This document shows, one piece after another, positions 38,520 to 52,629 of a stretch of DNA of 64,000 nt (within the stretch, counting starts at the first letter, position 1; the number at the start of each line of letters is the position of its first letter). Location: NCBI GenBank assembly GCA_013398295.1, contig VZSF01008870.1, forward strand, positions 654,033-718,032, given 5' to 3'. The DNA is from Chionis minor. Its lineage: Eukaryota; Chordata; Aves; Charadriiformes; Chionididae. The notes under the pieces are model-generated. The model searched no databases. It saw only the letters and a program-made list of their open reading frames with translations, and had not been told where the DNA came from. The position numbers and the translations under genes were made by a program.

Positions 38520-38600
38520 GGAAACCTGCACTGTTCTGAGCAGAAGCTGGACCAGACGACCTTTGGGGATCCTCCCAACCTAAATTATGCTGTGATTCTG
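38520..38600 (+). mobile_element. Short CR1 3'-end relic
   Basis: The segment GCTGGACCAGACGACCTTTG, then CCTCCCAACCTAAATTATGC and TGTGATTCTG, follows the CR1 3' terminus pattern (GGACCAGATGACCT, then CCTTCCAACCC, then the ATTCT microsatellite) with several substitutions. Only the last 80 bp or so can be recognised. It is an old, extremely 5'-truncated copy. Confidence 0.6.
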
Positions 38601-38989
38601 GCAGCCTGGTAAGGTCTGGTGTCCAGAAAGTTCTGCCAACCTGGTCTGTCATACGTCAAAGGCCTGGGAAGGCAATGTGATGTTGAGATATGGTCCTTCT
38701 TCATTTGGCAGAGCCTACGTAGCTGACTCTCCTGCCACAGTGTGTGTTTGGTATTTCTGAAAAGCTTCTGAACACCTGACAACAACTAAACACAGGTGAT
38801 CTGGTCTGATAATGAGCCGACCTCAAATGGTTGGCAGTTTGATGTGATTTTCACACTTCCCTAAAAATGCAATTGGATACTGTCATGAGTGGAGGAAACA
38901 ATATTTGTCCATTAATTGACATGTGACTTGAAGAAGAGAGAAGGACATGAGAGGGAAGAAAGAAGAGAGCACACACATCTTAATCAGTT

Positions 38990-39650
38990 TTGTAAAAGAG
39001 GATGTAACTTCGAAGACTATATAAATGATTCTTAATAATTAATAATCTCAGCTTCTCACATAATATGCAAAAGCTTCATGCATAATTGTAAGACTACAAA
39101 CCTGACATAGAAATCTCATTTCACCATCTCTGCACTGCAATGTGTCCGTAGGCCTGTGAGGTTTTTAATAGCTGTGCCTTATAACAAAGCAAATTAATCT
39201 CCATTTTTGCAGCTAAAGAGAGTTGAATTTTGCTCATTAGTTCTGCACTGCAGCCTGCCTCTCTCTGATGCTGCCCTCCCTGTGAATTTTTATTGTTGTG
39301 GTATTTATTTGGTCATAATTATCTCATCTCTACCTACACCAACCTGTCAGAGAGAGTGTTAGTTTTTCTTTTCTGATTTGTAATTCTATTACACAGCCCA
39401 TCAGCAGCTTGTTTCTGATTATTTCAAGCAGTATGCTTTTCTGGTAGCAGCTGTTAATATTTGCCCCTGCTTTATTAAGCAACAAGTACTTGTTGCTTGC
39501 CTGTAATAATGCAGAGTTAATAATGTCATCCCAGGCTGCTTCCTGGGAAATTATGTTCTCCCTGCTCCTTTTCGTTATTTGTATAACATCACAGGTAGTT
39601 AACCAGCTATTTAATATATCCATCATCTTGACAAGTCACAGGACAGAAGA
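38990..39650. promoter_or_regulatory. Candidate conserved non-coding element / enhancer
   Basis: About 650 bp of AT-rich sequence without repeats, dense in homeobox-type cores (TAATTA, TTAAT, TTTATT), CAGCTG E-boxes (AGCAGCTGTTAATA) and a TTATTTGGTCATAATTA-type tract. Open frames are uninformative. This texture is typical of deeply conserved developmental enhancers, but conservation cannot be read from one sequence. The call is inference only. Confidence 0.3.
39477..39498. repeat. 22-bp perfect palindrome
   Basis: Half-site AAGCAACAAGT followed directly by its exact reverse complement, with no spacer. It lies inside the candidate enhancer. Confidence 0.9.
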
Positions 39651-42600
39651 GCCCAGCAGACATGGCAAGAGGGACACCAAGAAGCAAAGACTGTGTTAAA
39701 AACTCAGGCAGGATTTGCAGCCTGTAACCAGCAAAGAGGTCAGAGAACCCAGGGGAAGTCATGGTTCACCTGAAGCAGAAGGGTGTTGCCACCACAGTAC
39801 AGCCAAGACCATGGGTGCACAGGATACCTTTTAGACTAGTGGGTCCCGAGAGCTATCTAACAGGGAGGATGCTCTGAGAGGGGCAGTGCCAGGCAAAGCA
39901 ATTTGTTGTTTTCTTTTCAGGACAGCAAAAGGTTGAGAGGGAAAATTTTACAGAGCTTTACCAAATATTGACAAGCCACCAATTCCTTTTTAAAGACTTT
40001 TTTCTTCTTTCTTGATCAATGCCATTCTTTGGACTGTTGGAGTATCTCACCCCAGGTTACAGAGAAAAACATAGTCGTCTTCTTTGAGACTCACTGCTAG
40101 AAGAATAGTGCTAGTGGCTGCAGACAGGATTTAATCTCTACATCTTCATACACAGTTGTTGTTATCACCTTTGAAGGGCATTTTTACTGGAAGTTTCAAA
40201 TTCCTGAATTTAAAAAATATCTATTCACACTTCAAATGTCTGCAGATGAGGCATTTCAAGCGAAACTACTGAGGTTGTTTCTAAACATCTTTCTTCCTAG
40301 GATGAAGAAACCTTTCAAGTTACGTTCTTCAAACCTATTTTTTAAAGTTACACTTCAATAGCATTCAAATCAGTGGAGCTGATGCAAGTGTTAATTTGAA
40401 AATATTCAACGCTGGGAATTTCACGGCTGTCTTCTGACTGAGCGTCCAGTTCCTTTCTCTTCCTCACCCTGTCTGCCTCCCAGACCACAAGGAGCTTCTC
40501 CAGATAGTGATTTAAACAGAGGTCAAAATCTATTTGTATCAAGATTTACCTTTTAAATTTACACATCTTTGTACCATTTTTATTTCTACTTGTTCAAATG
40601 TCAAGATTTTAAAGAAGAAAACTGTTTAAATTATACCCTTTTACTTCACAAAGGAGTTAAAGAATGGATAAATCCATTATGTTAATCTTAGTGTATATTT
40701 CTGAAGTTTCCTTAAGCACTTCTCTCACATCACAACCTCAAGTACTCTCTCTTTTGGACTGTGGCAGAAAATCCTCAGAAGCAGCAGAGATACCTGTGAA
40801 GGCTATGAAACTAAAGTTCATTGGAACTTGAAATGGGAAAGCGAATGAAAAGTTTGTGTTTATGCTTGTTTTCTAGTTATGAATGTCATCTCTTGGAAGG
40901 AAAGTATCTTTTCTGGAATGAAATAAGCATCCAGGTCAAGAGAATTTTTCCCAAATGTAATTATGTAATAATCTCAAATTGAGTTGCTCTCTTCTGTAGA
41001 GAGCTAAAAGTCTGGGATAGATAAAGAAATTCAAGAAGAGGTATGAAGAGTGACAATGGCCCTCACGCCATGTTTCTGTTTGGTAGAAGATTTGCCTCTG
41101 ATGACCACTTTTGTAGTTTCAGTCCCATGAGATATTATTGAGGGAAAGCTGAAAGTGACGTGACTGCCTAAAAATAATTAATAGCCAAAGGCTGACTGCT
41201 GAGTTTATTAAAGTTTTGAGATCGAAGCTATGCCTGTAGTCATACTCCACACTTAGGAGAATACCAGCTCCCTATCTCCAAATCCTATCTTAACATATCC
41301 TATTCAGAAAATCATGTCTTAAATATAAGGAGCCTTAGATAAGTAAAAATCAACACTTTGCTTTTTGAACGGTGGCAGCATAAAGACAGTGTCTGAAGAC
41401 AGATTCTGTAAAGCTGTGGAGGTTTATAGCCAGAAGCAGTGGGATGAAATTAGAGCAACAAAAGTTAAGCTGCACATCACAGAAAGTCTATTTGACTGAG
41501 ACATGGATTCCTATGGGAAATGGTGGAAGGTCTGCTCTCTGGGACACTTGATGCTGGAGTGAGCTGAACTTGAATCCACTAGGAAATGTTGTTTATTGTA
41601 GGGAATGCAGAATTAGCAAGGCTTTGAACTAGATGGCTGAAAAAGCTTTTGCAATATCTAATTGCAGTACTTACATGAAATAGCCCACAGATGGAATAAG
41701 GAAAGGAAAGAAAGGATGAAGGAAAAGGTGCATTGTTGAAAAGTGGAATCTCTTGTCTAACATTTCCAGACTTGGTGTAAAGATGTGTCAGTGGGATATT
41801 TACTTTTTTTCTAGCTAGACTAAAAACTTTTCCTTATTGCAAGCTAGCAAAGGACAGGTCCCTCCAAATGAGTTTGCTTCTTCAACATCTTACAGGGATA
41901 AATCAAGGAATTTAATGTTTTGCTGCTCAACTTCCTTTTGTTGTATTACATGATTTCCAGGACTGTAACATACCTTGAGGTATTTCTAGCACTTGTTAAT
42001 ATGAGTTCTTAAAACAGGGTCTAGAGCCAGCACTTTCATCACATTCTTTCAAGTGTCACACTAAATATTCACTAAATAATTAATTCAGCAGCTGGCATCA
42101 TGTCACAAGTGGTTATGAATATGCAACAAAATGTTGGCAAAGTGGTAATTTGGATTTAAAAATCTCACTATAAAGATTTCTGGAGAGAGAAGTCTTTATG
42201 CAATAAATAGGAGTACAAAAAAGTGAAAGTATTGTAAATGTGAACGTGTGTCTATTACACTACTATGACGGGAGCAGGTATCACTCAAAATATTCTTAAT
42301 GATCTTAAAATGCAGGAAAGGTTATTTGCATATTCTTTGTGTTACAGCCATCTATATATCTATGGGGTCAACTAACCAGCCTTTCTAAAACAGGCACTTG
42401 TTAACAACACTGGCAAAGTTTCCCTGGGAGTGTTTGGTAGAAGGAGATTTACAGAAAATCTGCAACTAGGACCCCAAAATCTTTGATACTCAGAGCGTGC
42501 TGGGTCTTATTTGAGGGCCTAAGGCTTAATCTTCTGTTCACACACCTTGTGAAACCAGCGAACTTTGAAATGTATGTGCATCAGTTGAGCTCTAGGCACT

Positions 42601-45600
42601 GCAACTTCTAGAGACTGGGAGGTAAGGGAGAAAAAAGGCACATAAAAACCTTACCAGACACACATCTGGTTCAAGCAGAGGAACTGCAATCTCTGCACTA
42701 TTAACTGAATGGTCCCCAGACCCGTTTGTAAAGGCCGTTTTTTACAAAAGTCTGACACGATTTTCTAATTTTTTTTCCTCTCTCAACATTTGATAAAGTT
42801 TTTGTCTTCAGGCTCCTTGGCTCAGATTCCCCACCCCACTTATCTTTGGGCATCTAATTTTGTCTCCTTTGTGAGGAGCCCAGGCTCCCAGTATTGCCAA
42901 TTAAAAGAAATGAGCTCCTTTGGAGACTATTCAGCACTTGGGAACTGACTCACCCTCCAGCGAACCTGGGTGAATGCCCATCTTACTTTGGGCATGCCAA
43001 AGGCTGAGGGAAATTAACTCAGAGGTGAAAATAATTCTTCTCCTTCCCTCTGCTCTTGCCCTCTGTGTGCTGTGGGAGGTTTGGAGTACCCTTGTGTCTG
43101 CTCGCAAATGTGTCTTCTTAACTAAGAACAGAAAGACTGTGAAGACAATTCATGGGATGCTGCATTTCCCCTGGAAACATCGTCATATAACTGTGGAGTG
43201 TCTGAGATGTGGAGACTGAAGTAAAGCAGATAGAAAGTCCCACAGAGATCTGAGCCATCATGCCTGGTAAATATTGCAATACCTGGTGTTGCTTGGTGCA
43301 TTGTAAGTATTTTGATGAGACTTGGGTGACGTGTTGGAAGATGGCGTGATATAAGTAGCATCCAGAGAGAGACATAACAGGTGCCTCAGTAGACGAGGAA
43401 CCACACTGGTGACAAAGCTTCCAAACAAGTTCTCAGAAATCTCCAAGATCTGTTTAACCAGCTATGAAGTGGTGCAATACAGTACTGGAAAGCTAGCAAA
43501 GATTTCTCAGGAGATGCTTACAGAGAAGAGCACTTTCTATTTCTAGTAAGCTAAAATCTTGCAGCACTCTTGCCTGTTAGTTGACAAAAACAGATGCACA
43601 GAAACCCTTTTTTCCTCCATGTTGAACTGCATCATGAGGTGGGAAACTGGTAAGGTCGAGAGTGCACTAGTGGGGTTTCATGACTGTCCAGCCAAGAGGT
43701 AGAGGTAAATCCTCCTCCATGTGAGGATTCTTTCAATTTGCTTCAAAGTGCTTCAAGCAAAGACAGAGTTGACAGGTTGCAGAAATTAAGCAAGAACTTA
43801 AACAACCTGAGTCAACAGCCTCTGGCATCACTCTTCTCATCATTTCAGTCTCCTTTGTGACATCTTTGCTTGGGCTACCTGCAAGACAGGTTGTCCTTAA
43901 TCCTTTCCTGGCTGACTTACCTAGAAGAGGCAGTAAGACAGTTTGGACTGATGCTGATTACAGCCTGCATTGCTGTTTTTATCCTGAGTGCTCAATCTAT
44001 CTGATAGCAACTTCGCTCCTGACCCATCAGTGTGTGGCAGGTGGGTGGGCTTCACAGGCATCCTCTTTGCACTGGGTTGTTGGTAGCCTTCAAAGACCGT
44101 GCTGTGCTGTTTATGCTGAACAAGAGGTGTTATGGTACTGGCTTTATACATATCTTGCTGAGGTGTCCTAAGCCTCTCTCCACCTCGTCCAGGAGGTCTG
44201 TGTTTCAGTTGCTACTAAGCAGGGCCCAGGGGAACCAGGAAACAATGGGACATTGAAACATCAGTCATTTTTTAAAAAATAACACACCTGAGGCTGATAA
44301 TTATATTCAGAAGTAGTCTGTGGCTACAAATAACAATAATAAAATTAAACGGTCCTCAATAGTGAATGGTTTTATTGCAGGGAGGAAATGTAAGGGGACA
44401 GCAAGGCAGATAGGTAGAATAGTACCTCATTTCTTTGGGAGCAAGGTAGCACCCACAGGCCGCTTGCGCAGTTGGCTAAAGTCAGTTTTAAGTTAGCACA
44501 ACACCGTGGCACAAAGGGAGGACACCTCTCAGCATTAGCGTCTGTTCAACTCACCACCTCACTGAGACAGACAGCGGCAATGCTGGGTCCATGCCCTTCC
44601 TGTGGCTTTTCTTGCCTTTCTAGAACCATGGTTAGAGAAGGCAGTAACATATACAAACCCTAATTCTCTGTTTATTTTCTTAAAAGTATAAAGATAACTA
44701 AAGGTCTTTAGAGAAACAATGTGAGAAGGAAAACAGAATGAGAAATAAATGAGACCTTCTCTTATTCCATCTCAATCTCACTATGGAAATAGGCACTAGT
44801 TGTTTTGAAAAGTCAGATAAATGGTGCAGTAATTTATCTTTTTTTTTAATCCACTCTGCAAGCCTGCTATGAAATAGATGTCTTTAGCTATATATAGACC
44901 AGGTGTGAAAGCTTGTACTAAAATGACTCTCCTTCCTCTTTTGGTTCGTAGCAATCAGAAACAAATGATACATTTTACCAGATATGAAATTCTAATTAAA
45001 GGAAGTAGGAAAAGGGTCAGTTAACAAATACATCAAAGCACTTCATGCAAATTTGTTTTCTCTCCCTGACAAGAGTGTTAGACATTAATTTATGCCTATG
45101 GTAAATGATTTGTATAAAAATCTTTCTTCATGCATTATGGACAAATAAAAGATGCTGTTGAAGTTGGCTTTTTTTCAAAATTCTTCCTATTTTAGTCAGC
45201 TTTCCATGACATTTATTGTTCACAGAGTGACAATGCCTAAATCCAAGCCACAGACCACAACCCAACATGCTGGGTGCTCTCAGACAAAGTTAAGATAATT
45301 CCTGACCCGTAACTTCATGTTTTGCAATTTCAATAGGCAGACGGTTTCCTTGACTGTTTGTACAAGAGAAAATGGAAATTGTGGAAGGAAAATGCATCCA
45401 TTTTGATCAGCACAACAGACTGATGTCTTGATTCATACCTACTCTCCAGCACTGAGGAAAGGCTGCGGGAAGCGAAAGCCACAAAAATGTTGGAGGAAGA
45501 GGAGGTGAAACACTTTCAGAATAAAGCGAGAAAGCATCTTCCAGAAGAACCAACAGTAAGACTCTCCTCACAGGGCGCTCAATCTGCAGGATGGACCCCT

Positions 45601-46552
45601 GGAGGGCAGAAATCCAGCTCCTGCCACTATAAATTCAAGGCTCCTGCAAAGAATTTGGAGTTACAAATTGCCAGTTTACCTAAATTGTTCTTCCAAAGCC
45701 CTGTGCTCTGTGGACCATGAATGCATAATGGGAGCACCCATGCTTTTGGAGATTATGTAGATTATGCAGTAAAAATAGATGGTTCAATTTTGTGGTCATT
45801 TGGAAGAACTATAGTCTCAAAACACCTGCGTCTCCCTGTTTCTAGGTGGTTTTGCAGACATCTAAAGTGTCTACAGAAAAGTGGAAACTGCTGTAACTTG
45901 GAATTTTTAGTAAATAAGATATTTTTCACACCAGTGAATGTTGATTCATTTAAAGATTCTTTCTACAGAAATGTGAAATACTGGACAAGAATACGTCAGA
46001 GAACATTCCTAGGTCCAGTATGACAAACAGACACTGGATGATTTTGATAAAAAAAAGTAGTAGTCCCAATGTAGAAACTGCAAGATTTTGTTTCATAACC
46101 TAGTGCTGCAGAAAAAGTTAAATATAATTATTTAATGTATAACCTACTGCTAGTGATACCCATAATGTCCAGACTATTGACAATTGCCTCTACCCATCAA
46201 AAGTTCCTGGAACAAAACGCCATGACTTTTGACATTTTGTGCAAGCAAAGTATGTTTTTTCTCCAGTCCAGTGCTAACTTGAACAAGGAGCTGGTTTTGG
46301 TGACTTTGGATAGGACAGTAAAGAAAAGCCTCCATCAAGGATACCAGTCAAGAGAGGAGCTGGAAATACTCAGGAAATGCCAGAGTGGGGCCCAGCTTTG
46401 TGGCACTTAAAACAAAGCAAAAGAAAGCAAAAGCTATTACTACCAACTCAAAGGAAATAAAAAACAACAATGACAATTCATCCAATGCATAGAATTTATC
46501 ACTGTGTAAGCTACAAGCCTGCAATGTAAAATTCAGATGTCTTGATCTGCCG

Positions 46553-47128
46553 TATCATAGAATCATATAATCGTAGAATCATTTAGGTTGGAAAAGACCT
46601 TTAAGATCAGCTAGTCCAACCATTGACCCTTCTCTACCAGGTCCTCCACTGAACTGTGTTTCGAAGAACCATATCTACACAACTTTTAAATACATCTAGG
46701 GATGGTGACTTCCTGGGCAGCCTGTTCCAATGTTTCATAACTTTTTCAGTGAAAAAATCTTTTCTAAAGTCCAGCCTAAACCTGCTGCAACTTGAACCTG
46801 TTTCCTCTTGTCTTATCGCTAGTTACTTGAGAAAAGAGACAAGTGCCTATCTCACTACAACCTCCTTTTGGGTAGTTCTAGAGAGCAATACAGTCTCCCC
46901 TCAAACTTCTTTTCTCCAGACTAAACAATCCCAACTCTCTCAGCCGCTCCTCATAAGACATGTTTTCCAGACCCCTCACCAGCTTTGCTGCTTTTCTCTG
47001 GACACGCTCCAGCACCTCAATGTCTCTCCTATACTGTGATGCCCAAAACTGAACACAGCACTCGAGCTGCGGCCTCACCAGTGCTGAGTACAGGGGCATA
47101 ATCACTTTCCTACTCCTGCTGGCCACCA
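46553..47128 (-). mobile_element. CR1 LINE 3' end, older subfamily
   Basis: The left edge is the 3' terminal microsatellite in reverse complement (ATCATAGAATCATATAATCG). It is followed by the 3' UTR with the TTAGGTTGGAAAAGACCTTT motif that is common in avian CR1. The minus-strand translation then gives [40 protein letters not shown] and [20 protein letters not shown], the CR1 ORF2 C-terminus. Homology stops at GGCCACCA near 47,128, where an ATT-rich run begins. It is 5'-truncated like the others, and its 3' UTR differs from that of the young copies, so it belongs to another subfamily. Confidence 0.93.
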
Positions 47129-50100
47129 TTATTATTATGATGTCTTTGGTCCCAGGCAACTGGACCCGAACTCCCAAGCAGCTCAGATGATCTTTCCAAG
47201 CACCCAATCTACAAGGCAATTCTCTGCATATCTTCAGAAAAGGTGTGAATTTCTCTAACCCTTTTCTGCTGACCTTCCACGTTTCTTTCCTGGGGTTAGT
47301 AACCTCAAACAGTTCATAGTCTCACTTAGCCAAATTGCATGACACATATAGTTTCTCATTCATTTCCACCTTGTCACTCAGTCTAAAACCAGAGCAGCTA
47401 TTTTGCCGGTAGCTTCTTCCCCCCAGGTTTTGGGTCTTCAGTTTAGGTCTCCCTTTTGGGTCTTCTTTATTATTATTTTTTCAGCTAATAAAGTTACCAC
47501 ACAAATGTTTCACAATAGACACAGGATTGTATGGGAGAGCTGTTCTTGGAAACAGTCTTGTTGGATGTTGTCCATACTATATAAAATTGAAAATCCAGGA
47601 TAATAACATGAAGCAGAGATAAACTAAGTTATTTTAAATGGAGAATTGTTCAAATAATAGGTAACAATGTGTTATCCTCATGCCTCAAGTCAGAATATTT
47701 ACAGAAATGCGAAGACTTTTGAAATGAACATTGCATAAAATTCCAGCATACCAAAAGGCAAGTGTAATAGAAAATTTACTTAATAAGACTAGTTTTGTTT
47801 GTTAACTGCACGTCCTTTGAATCAGTCCTCCATATATTGAATTTCACGAAGACCAGCTTAAGGAAAGGAATACAGATATTAATGGAATAACAGTTCTAAG
47901 CAACTGCAGTTGCTTGGTTTCTGCAGCATTATCTTTTAATTATATTTAATCTATATGACAAACAGAGAAAGGAGACCTTGAAAGACTGATTAAAAGAGAG
48001 AAACTGTTCTGCGGATACAGTGATTGATTGTTGAGGTCCACAGTGTAATGAAAATATTGATGCCCCAGTATGGGTATCTTTGCATAAGCAGAAGCAATTG
48101 AATTAGCACTTCCGAAAAAAATTACTTACCTTGCAAGAATTTTGATTTTCCTCAGCTGGGGTGTGGTAACCCACTATCTTCCTTGTCTTTAGCACTCTGA
48201 AGTAAAATGGTTTGCTGTTGATTATCCAGTGTCACAACACCTGTTCTGCTTACAAGATAATTCCAATATGATGCAAAATGCATGTCACAGATGGCTGAAA
48301 CCTGATATTACACTAACAGTTCCATTAAGACTCTTATTGATTTAAATAACCAACTTGACTTTGCGTTCCAATGTGCTTTGAAGGCCAACATGGCCAGTTG
48401 CTACATCTCAGCCAGGGAACAGTAGCTTGTCGCTATGTACTGAGACTTTGGTTATTTTTCCAAAAGGGGAAAGAAAGCTCAAGCAGTGGCACAATGAAAT
48501 TGCAGCATTAAGTCCTGACAGAAACCCCCTTGGAATCAATCCAATGGTTTGCTGACCTCAGAGAGCTTCAGTTTGGTCCTAACTAAACATAGAAACCATC
48601 GCCTGAAAAAGAAAGAGTAGGGGTGAGCCCCATTCTACTGCAGTTTAAGTAATTCTTCCCATTGCACCATGATTCAGCATTATCTTTTTAGCCTCTAAAG
48701 ACAGAAATAAGCAGGATATCATCAGGAAAAGGATCATTTCAGACAGATATGTATGTTTTCTTCAAAAATTAAACCATTTTTTTTCATTCTCTAATCAATC
48801 CTATGTATTTCATGCATTATTATGTTGTTAGTTTCATTGAACATCACTGTTGAATAAACAAGGAAATATCCTTCTGCAGCTTGATGCAATGCTTCATAGT
48901 ATTGTGTATTACTGGCTAATTACAACAAAACTATCATGAGTCTTAAAATCTGTATATGAAATTATTTGCAGACTGACAGCATATGAACTGTACTGCATAA
49001 GTGCAGTGCACCTTTGTTTGATTTTATCTACACTTTCACTTTGTGGAAACTGTGACTAAAAAATATGGGCTTACAAGCTGCTTCACTGGCTATGTCATTG
49101 TACAAGTCTCCAAAATAAAAGAGACTGGAAACCCTTAAAGAAGGATGCTACTGAAAATATTGTCTTTACTTTGGGGATTTTTTTTTTAAATAATTTACGT
49201 ATCTACGCCCACTGCATGTGCTAAAGCCATTAAATATTTAATTTGTATTTGATTCTTCTCTCATGGCTAGAGTTAACCAGCTACCCTTACTTGGAGTAGC
49301 GTACTAATGCTAACATACGGCATACATTTAAAGGAACACTCCTGTAGCCTTGTTACTGGAATATGAGTAATTATTAACAAAGGGCAAGGGCAGTTTTCTA
49401 TCTGCTTAAATATCATTTGGGCTCAATTACACGATACTAAGATGAACAGGTCATTAAGTTCTTTACTCTATTGATTCTAGTTTTAGCTGAGCTCTGTTCA
49501 TTTTTTATTTGAGCTCATTTTCTCTGGCTTGAACTTTGACTGTGTTATTTGATTGAAAGTTAGGTCCCATGGAAATTATTGAGATGCGGAGGCCTTATAC
49601 TTTGCATACATCCCTGAATTCAATTTTATATTAGCTTTTGCAGGGCATTTTTTCTCTTGTAGGATACTGTGCCATGGCCAAAATGTTCCAAGGGCCCTGG
49701 GAACATCTAGGACCCTACTCTTCTAAACTATGTTTGTGCTTTTCACCTTAAAAGGAGATAGTGTTAGGAGAAAAGACTCAAAAAGCATTCACATATACAG
49801 GATGGTAGGAATGAGGAGGCTGAGCAGTTTTTCAGCCAGGGAAGCGTCCCGTGAGCTTACAGGTGATGGGGCAACGTTCTTGGGAGCAAGGGCTGGCACA
49901 CAGCAGCTGGCCACTCGTGGCATAATTCAGCCAGGGGAAACTTCCATGATGCTGATGCAAGGCTCTGTTCCAGAGCTTCAGAGACCGTGGGGCTGCTTTG
50001 GCTATGGGAATAACCATCGCAACTTCCAGTGCAGCTCCAACACTTTTGGAAGGAGTGGTGAGACAACAGTTAATGGGGGACGCAAAGCCCTGGTGCTGTG

Positions 50101-52629
50101 CCTGTCCCCAGCCTGGTAGAAGTGACTTGCTAGAAAGGACTCGGAGGTCACCAAGGCCATTCTCCAGGTCAGTGTGTGACGCTGCTGAGAAGTTAAATAG
50201 GATGGTTAAAAAAATTTCTTAAACAGAGCATCTCTAACAAGGTAGAAAAATATCGTATTATATTGACTGAAACTGACACCTTCACATGCTAGAGTGTTTG
50301 ACAATTGAAAACAAATTGCGACCCAAATGCATTTTTCAGCTAGCTTTCTCAGACGGGAAAATTCTCACATGAACTACATCAATTTTTACCATAGAAAGGA
50401 GTAGTGCTTCTGGGAAGGAGGGCCTGCCATGCTTTTGACTTCAGAACTCTTCATCTTTTCTCTAAAAAGGAGGAAATGACTGCCTGGCTGAGATAATTAC
50501 ACACAGTGTCTTTCCCATCACCATGAAATATGACTGTCGATGATGTATGTGCCAGATAGAAATGTATAAATAAACACTTCCCAAATAAATCACTCAGTGG
50601 CCATCTGAAGTTCCCTCTTCATCACGGCAATGACAGGCTGGGTACAAACCTGCAGCCCAGAAGGGAATGCTCTAGCCATGTGAATCCCTTCAACACTTTG
50701 CAGTCAACTTATCATACCCTAGGACCTGTCTGGGAAATGCCAGCATCCTCTGATAAAGACTGGAAGACCTAGCCTGTCCTTCTGATCATCTTTGCACATC
50801 TAATCTGGAAGGTACTAGCCTTCTTTAAACGTCAAACTTTAAACTTTAGACTTATTTCAAACTTTAGCCTTCAAAACGTCACAAAGCCTAGTGATTGCAA
50901 GAAGGGATAAGGACTACATGGGTTATTCTTTGGATGGTACTAGAGGTGGAGACAGAAGGAAGAAAAATTGCCAATCTGTGTTATTGTAGCAGTGCCACTT
51001 GCAAGAAAAAAAATCAAGACTGGGGGAAGAAAGGACATGCAGGAGTGTGACGCTTTCACTGTTGGTTGGCTTCGCTGCTGGGACGTGAGGCTGAACTTTT
51101 CCAGGCAGGGAGGAAAGGGAATTGATTGCTCCCATTTTCTTGCTGAGCACTCTAATAGCCTGCAATATAGATTGCTAGTTCAATTATTAAGCTGATATAT
51201 GAAAACTGTGAAAAACCAAGGGAATCAGCCCCACACTCTCCCTTTGCCTCATTCAGTCCTTTGAACAAAAGAATACAGTTACTACCTTTAGGGGTCTGCA
51301 TTTTTCATCCAGGGCCAGCAAAAATACCTAACTCCCAGACAGGAAGAAGATTTTGTGTTTCTCCTACTGGCTACTGCCCACTGATAGTGCTGACCGCAGG
51401 CCTGCTACGGACAGCTTGGTGGCTGTACTTCTCCTGACACCTCCGTCTCTCCCTTTGCATAGCGCAGGCACGTGTGACAAGCCATCCAGCGGGCTGGGCT
51501 GCACTGCAGTTTCTGAGCATGAGCCCACCCCTTTTTCAAGACTGCAGGTGCTCTTTTGTGTCAAACTCTAAAGCTTCATACCAAGAGGCAATATTTACTG
51601 GACAATATCCAGAAGAAGTTATGTATAAAAACGATGCTTATATTGGTACCACTAAAGACTATGGGATTGCGTAGAGACTTTGTAGAGAAAACTTCGGTTT
51701 TGTGTGTTTGCAGGCTTAAATATAGAGAGAGATAGAGAAGGGAAAGTGACCAAGCACTGACAACAACAGCCTAAAAAGGAAGTTCGAGTCAAGGAGTATA
51801 CCTAAGTAAGTCAGATATAGAAAGGAACCTCTTCCATTTCTCTGTTGCTGTTTCAGAAAGATGTCACTTCAGGTGACTCACTGGAGCAAGCCAAAAGTAC
51901 CTGTCTGATTTTCAGGACTCTGTAATTTCCAAGTCCCTTTTCTCTCACCCTACTGCATGTTTTCCCTCTTTCCCATGGAGAACTAGAGCAGCATGTAATG
52001 AGCTATGTTTTTCATCTACTCCTAGCCCTAGGAACACTATTGATCTCATCAGTGTTAAATTAGCCTTGATTGCGATATGGTATTTTGGACACTACTGAGC
52101 TGCAATGTTGCCACTTCCTAAACAAGCCGTAGGCTTTGTTTCAAATGAACACAGCAACTGATTAATCAATACTGAAAGGTTATCAAAACCTGTCTCCTGA
52201 CAGCAGGCTTTCACAATGCCCTTGGACTTTTTTTTTTTCTCTCAGTTAAACAAAAACCGCATGCTTTTCTTAGTGCTTTTACTGCCTTCTTCTGGAGTAT
52301 TATCTTCTTCCTCTGGCAGTCTACTCTCTTCCCATGTGGTCTCCTGGCTAAGGTGGAACTTTTCCCATTACTGTGCCCAGAGGGATTCCAAACTGGTCCA
52401 GATTCCCCAGGGAAACCATAGTGGGCTTAACTGCTTCCTAGGATTTAACTCAAATAACTACATATGACTAGCATGCACAAAATGTTCCCCTCTCCTTGAA
52501 GGGGTTTCAGCCCCAGGCCCCTACTTACCTGCTTCCAGAGAGCAGATTAATGAGGCATACAGCTCCCTGAGGACCTCCCAAAATAAACATGGTCATGTCA
52601 GGCTTCCACCATTTACTGGGTCTACTCAA
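47129..52629. other. Unique non-coding stretch
   Basis: No gene is recognised. A frame of 129 codons at 49,730-50,119 (+) lies in a locally GC-richer patch and is overlapped by minus-strand frames; I see no domain in it. The part at 49,190-49,660 has enhancer-like texture (separate entry). Confidence 0.5.
49190..49660. promoter_or_regulatory. Candidate conserved non-coding element
   Basis: Repeat-free AT-rich block with ATTAAATATTTAATTTG, GAGTAATTATTAAC and TTGATTGAAAG motifs, interspersed with E-box-like and GGCTAGAG segments. It resembles developmental enhancer sequence. Inference from texture only. Confidence 0.22.

Larger units (their letters stand above)
38601..46552. other. Unique non-coding stretch containing a candidate conserved element
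   Basis: No gene is recognised. The part at about 38,990-39,650 differs in texture (see separate entry). A frame at 43,857-44,171 (104 codons) and others have no recognisable domain. Confidence 0.5.

Noticed and set aside
49730..50119. 129-codon frame in a GC-richer patch as an exon
   Set aside because: No domain, and overlapped by minus-strand frames of similar quality. Length is explained by lower local stop-codon frequency.
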